DNA from: Perkinsus olseni | Lineage: Eukaryota > Perkinsozoa > Perkinsida > Perkinsidae | Reading direction: 5' to 3' | Assembly (NCBI GenBank): GCA_013115135.1 | Contig: JABANP010000139.1 | Span: 53,008-117,007, forward strand | Length of the DNA: 64,000 nucleotides | Shown: piece by piece, positions 63,805 to 64,000 of the stretch | Numbering within the stretch: position 1 is the stretch's first letter | How the letters are laid out: the number at the start of each line of letters is the position of its first letter | Position numbers and translations under genes: made by a program | The notes under the pieces: model-generated | Database searches by the model: none | What the model was told of the DNA's origin: nothing | The model's input: only the letters and a program-made list of their open reading frames with translations

Positions 63805-64000
63805 ATGAAAACGATCTTATACTAACAGGGCATACAATATGAAGATTCTCGAGTACAACCCATGTCAAACTCATGACACGAGTGGTCTATTACCGGATAC
63901 AAAATTCGCGTCTACTATTTTCACATTCTAGAATATCATCGGCGCGCAAAATCTCTCACATACACCTGCATTGCACCACCCTGTTTGGTCTGCGGGTTGA
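63805..64000. other. upstream flank of 321-aa gene and window edge
   Basis: Homology to 35590-35650 continues to about 63865, then stops. Nothing else seen. Confidence 0.5.

Larger units (their letters stand above)
57530..63865 (-). repeat. right arm of inverted segmental duplication
   Basis: Contains, in reverse, the secreted gene, the exon-like stretch and the 321-aa gene of the left arm. The FkbM-derived piece is out of order, between the 321-aa gene and the rest, whereas on the left it lies beyond the secreted gene. At least one extra rearrangement is needed. Confidence 0.75.

Overview
Protist nuclear DNA. Genes are split by GT-AG introns, mostly of 40-90 nt. They are densely packed on both strands, and many sit in recent duplications. 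The gene set fits an alveolate, most plausibly Perkinsus: secreted carboxylesterases, FkbM methyltransferase, cathepsin L, AIP1/WDR1, RMI1, PUS7/TruD, EDR2_C proteins and lineage-specific secreted Cys-rich proteins. The organism call is inference from gene content only.

Layout. 0-3.4 kb: two tandem EDR2_C (DUF1336) genes, the first cut by the window edge. 3.8-17.6 kb: three tandem copies of a secreted type-B carboxylesterase on the minus strand. Only the middle copy is open. The units are joined by duplicated non-coding DNA and a truncated copy of the RMI1 3' end. 18.3-20.3 kb: the intact six-exon RMI1-like gene. 21.0-25.5 and 32.9-34.6 kb: four secreted proteins built from paired 8-cysteine modules, two with mucin-like Thr/Pro tails. 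25.8-32.0 kb: WD-repeat and exon-like material that I cannot assemble. 35.6-41 kb and 57.5-63.9 kb: two inverted, partly shuffled arms of a segmental duplication. They carry a 321-aa propeller-like protein, a secreted unknown and an FkbM-Sel1 gene. Between the arms lie AIP1/WDR1, a cathepsin L, a Harbinger-type transposase remnant, an unknown membrane or secreted protein, TruD and a coiled-coil protein.

The most striking observation is not a gene. At least 16 sites in non-coding or pseudogene DNA have the exact form S-x-S'-y-S, where S is any hexamer, S' its reverse complement, and x and y single bases (6-1-6-1-6, 20 nt). Under uniform base composition about 0.004 would be expected per 64 kb. 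Comparison of paralogs shows that these arise as 14-nt insertions of x-S'-y-S into a locus that had one S. Two such insertions sit in carboxylesterase copy A (absent from B and C) and two in the RMI1 fragment (absent from RMI1). Longer versions exist (S of 11; single-base-centred palindromes with arms of 23). This looks like an undescribed fold-back insertion process that shapes this genome.
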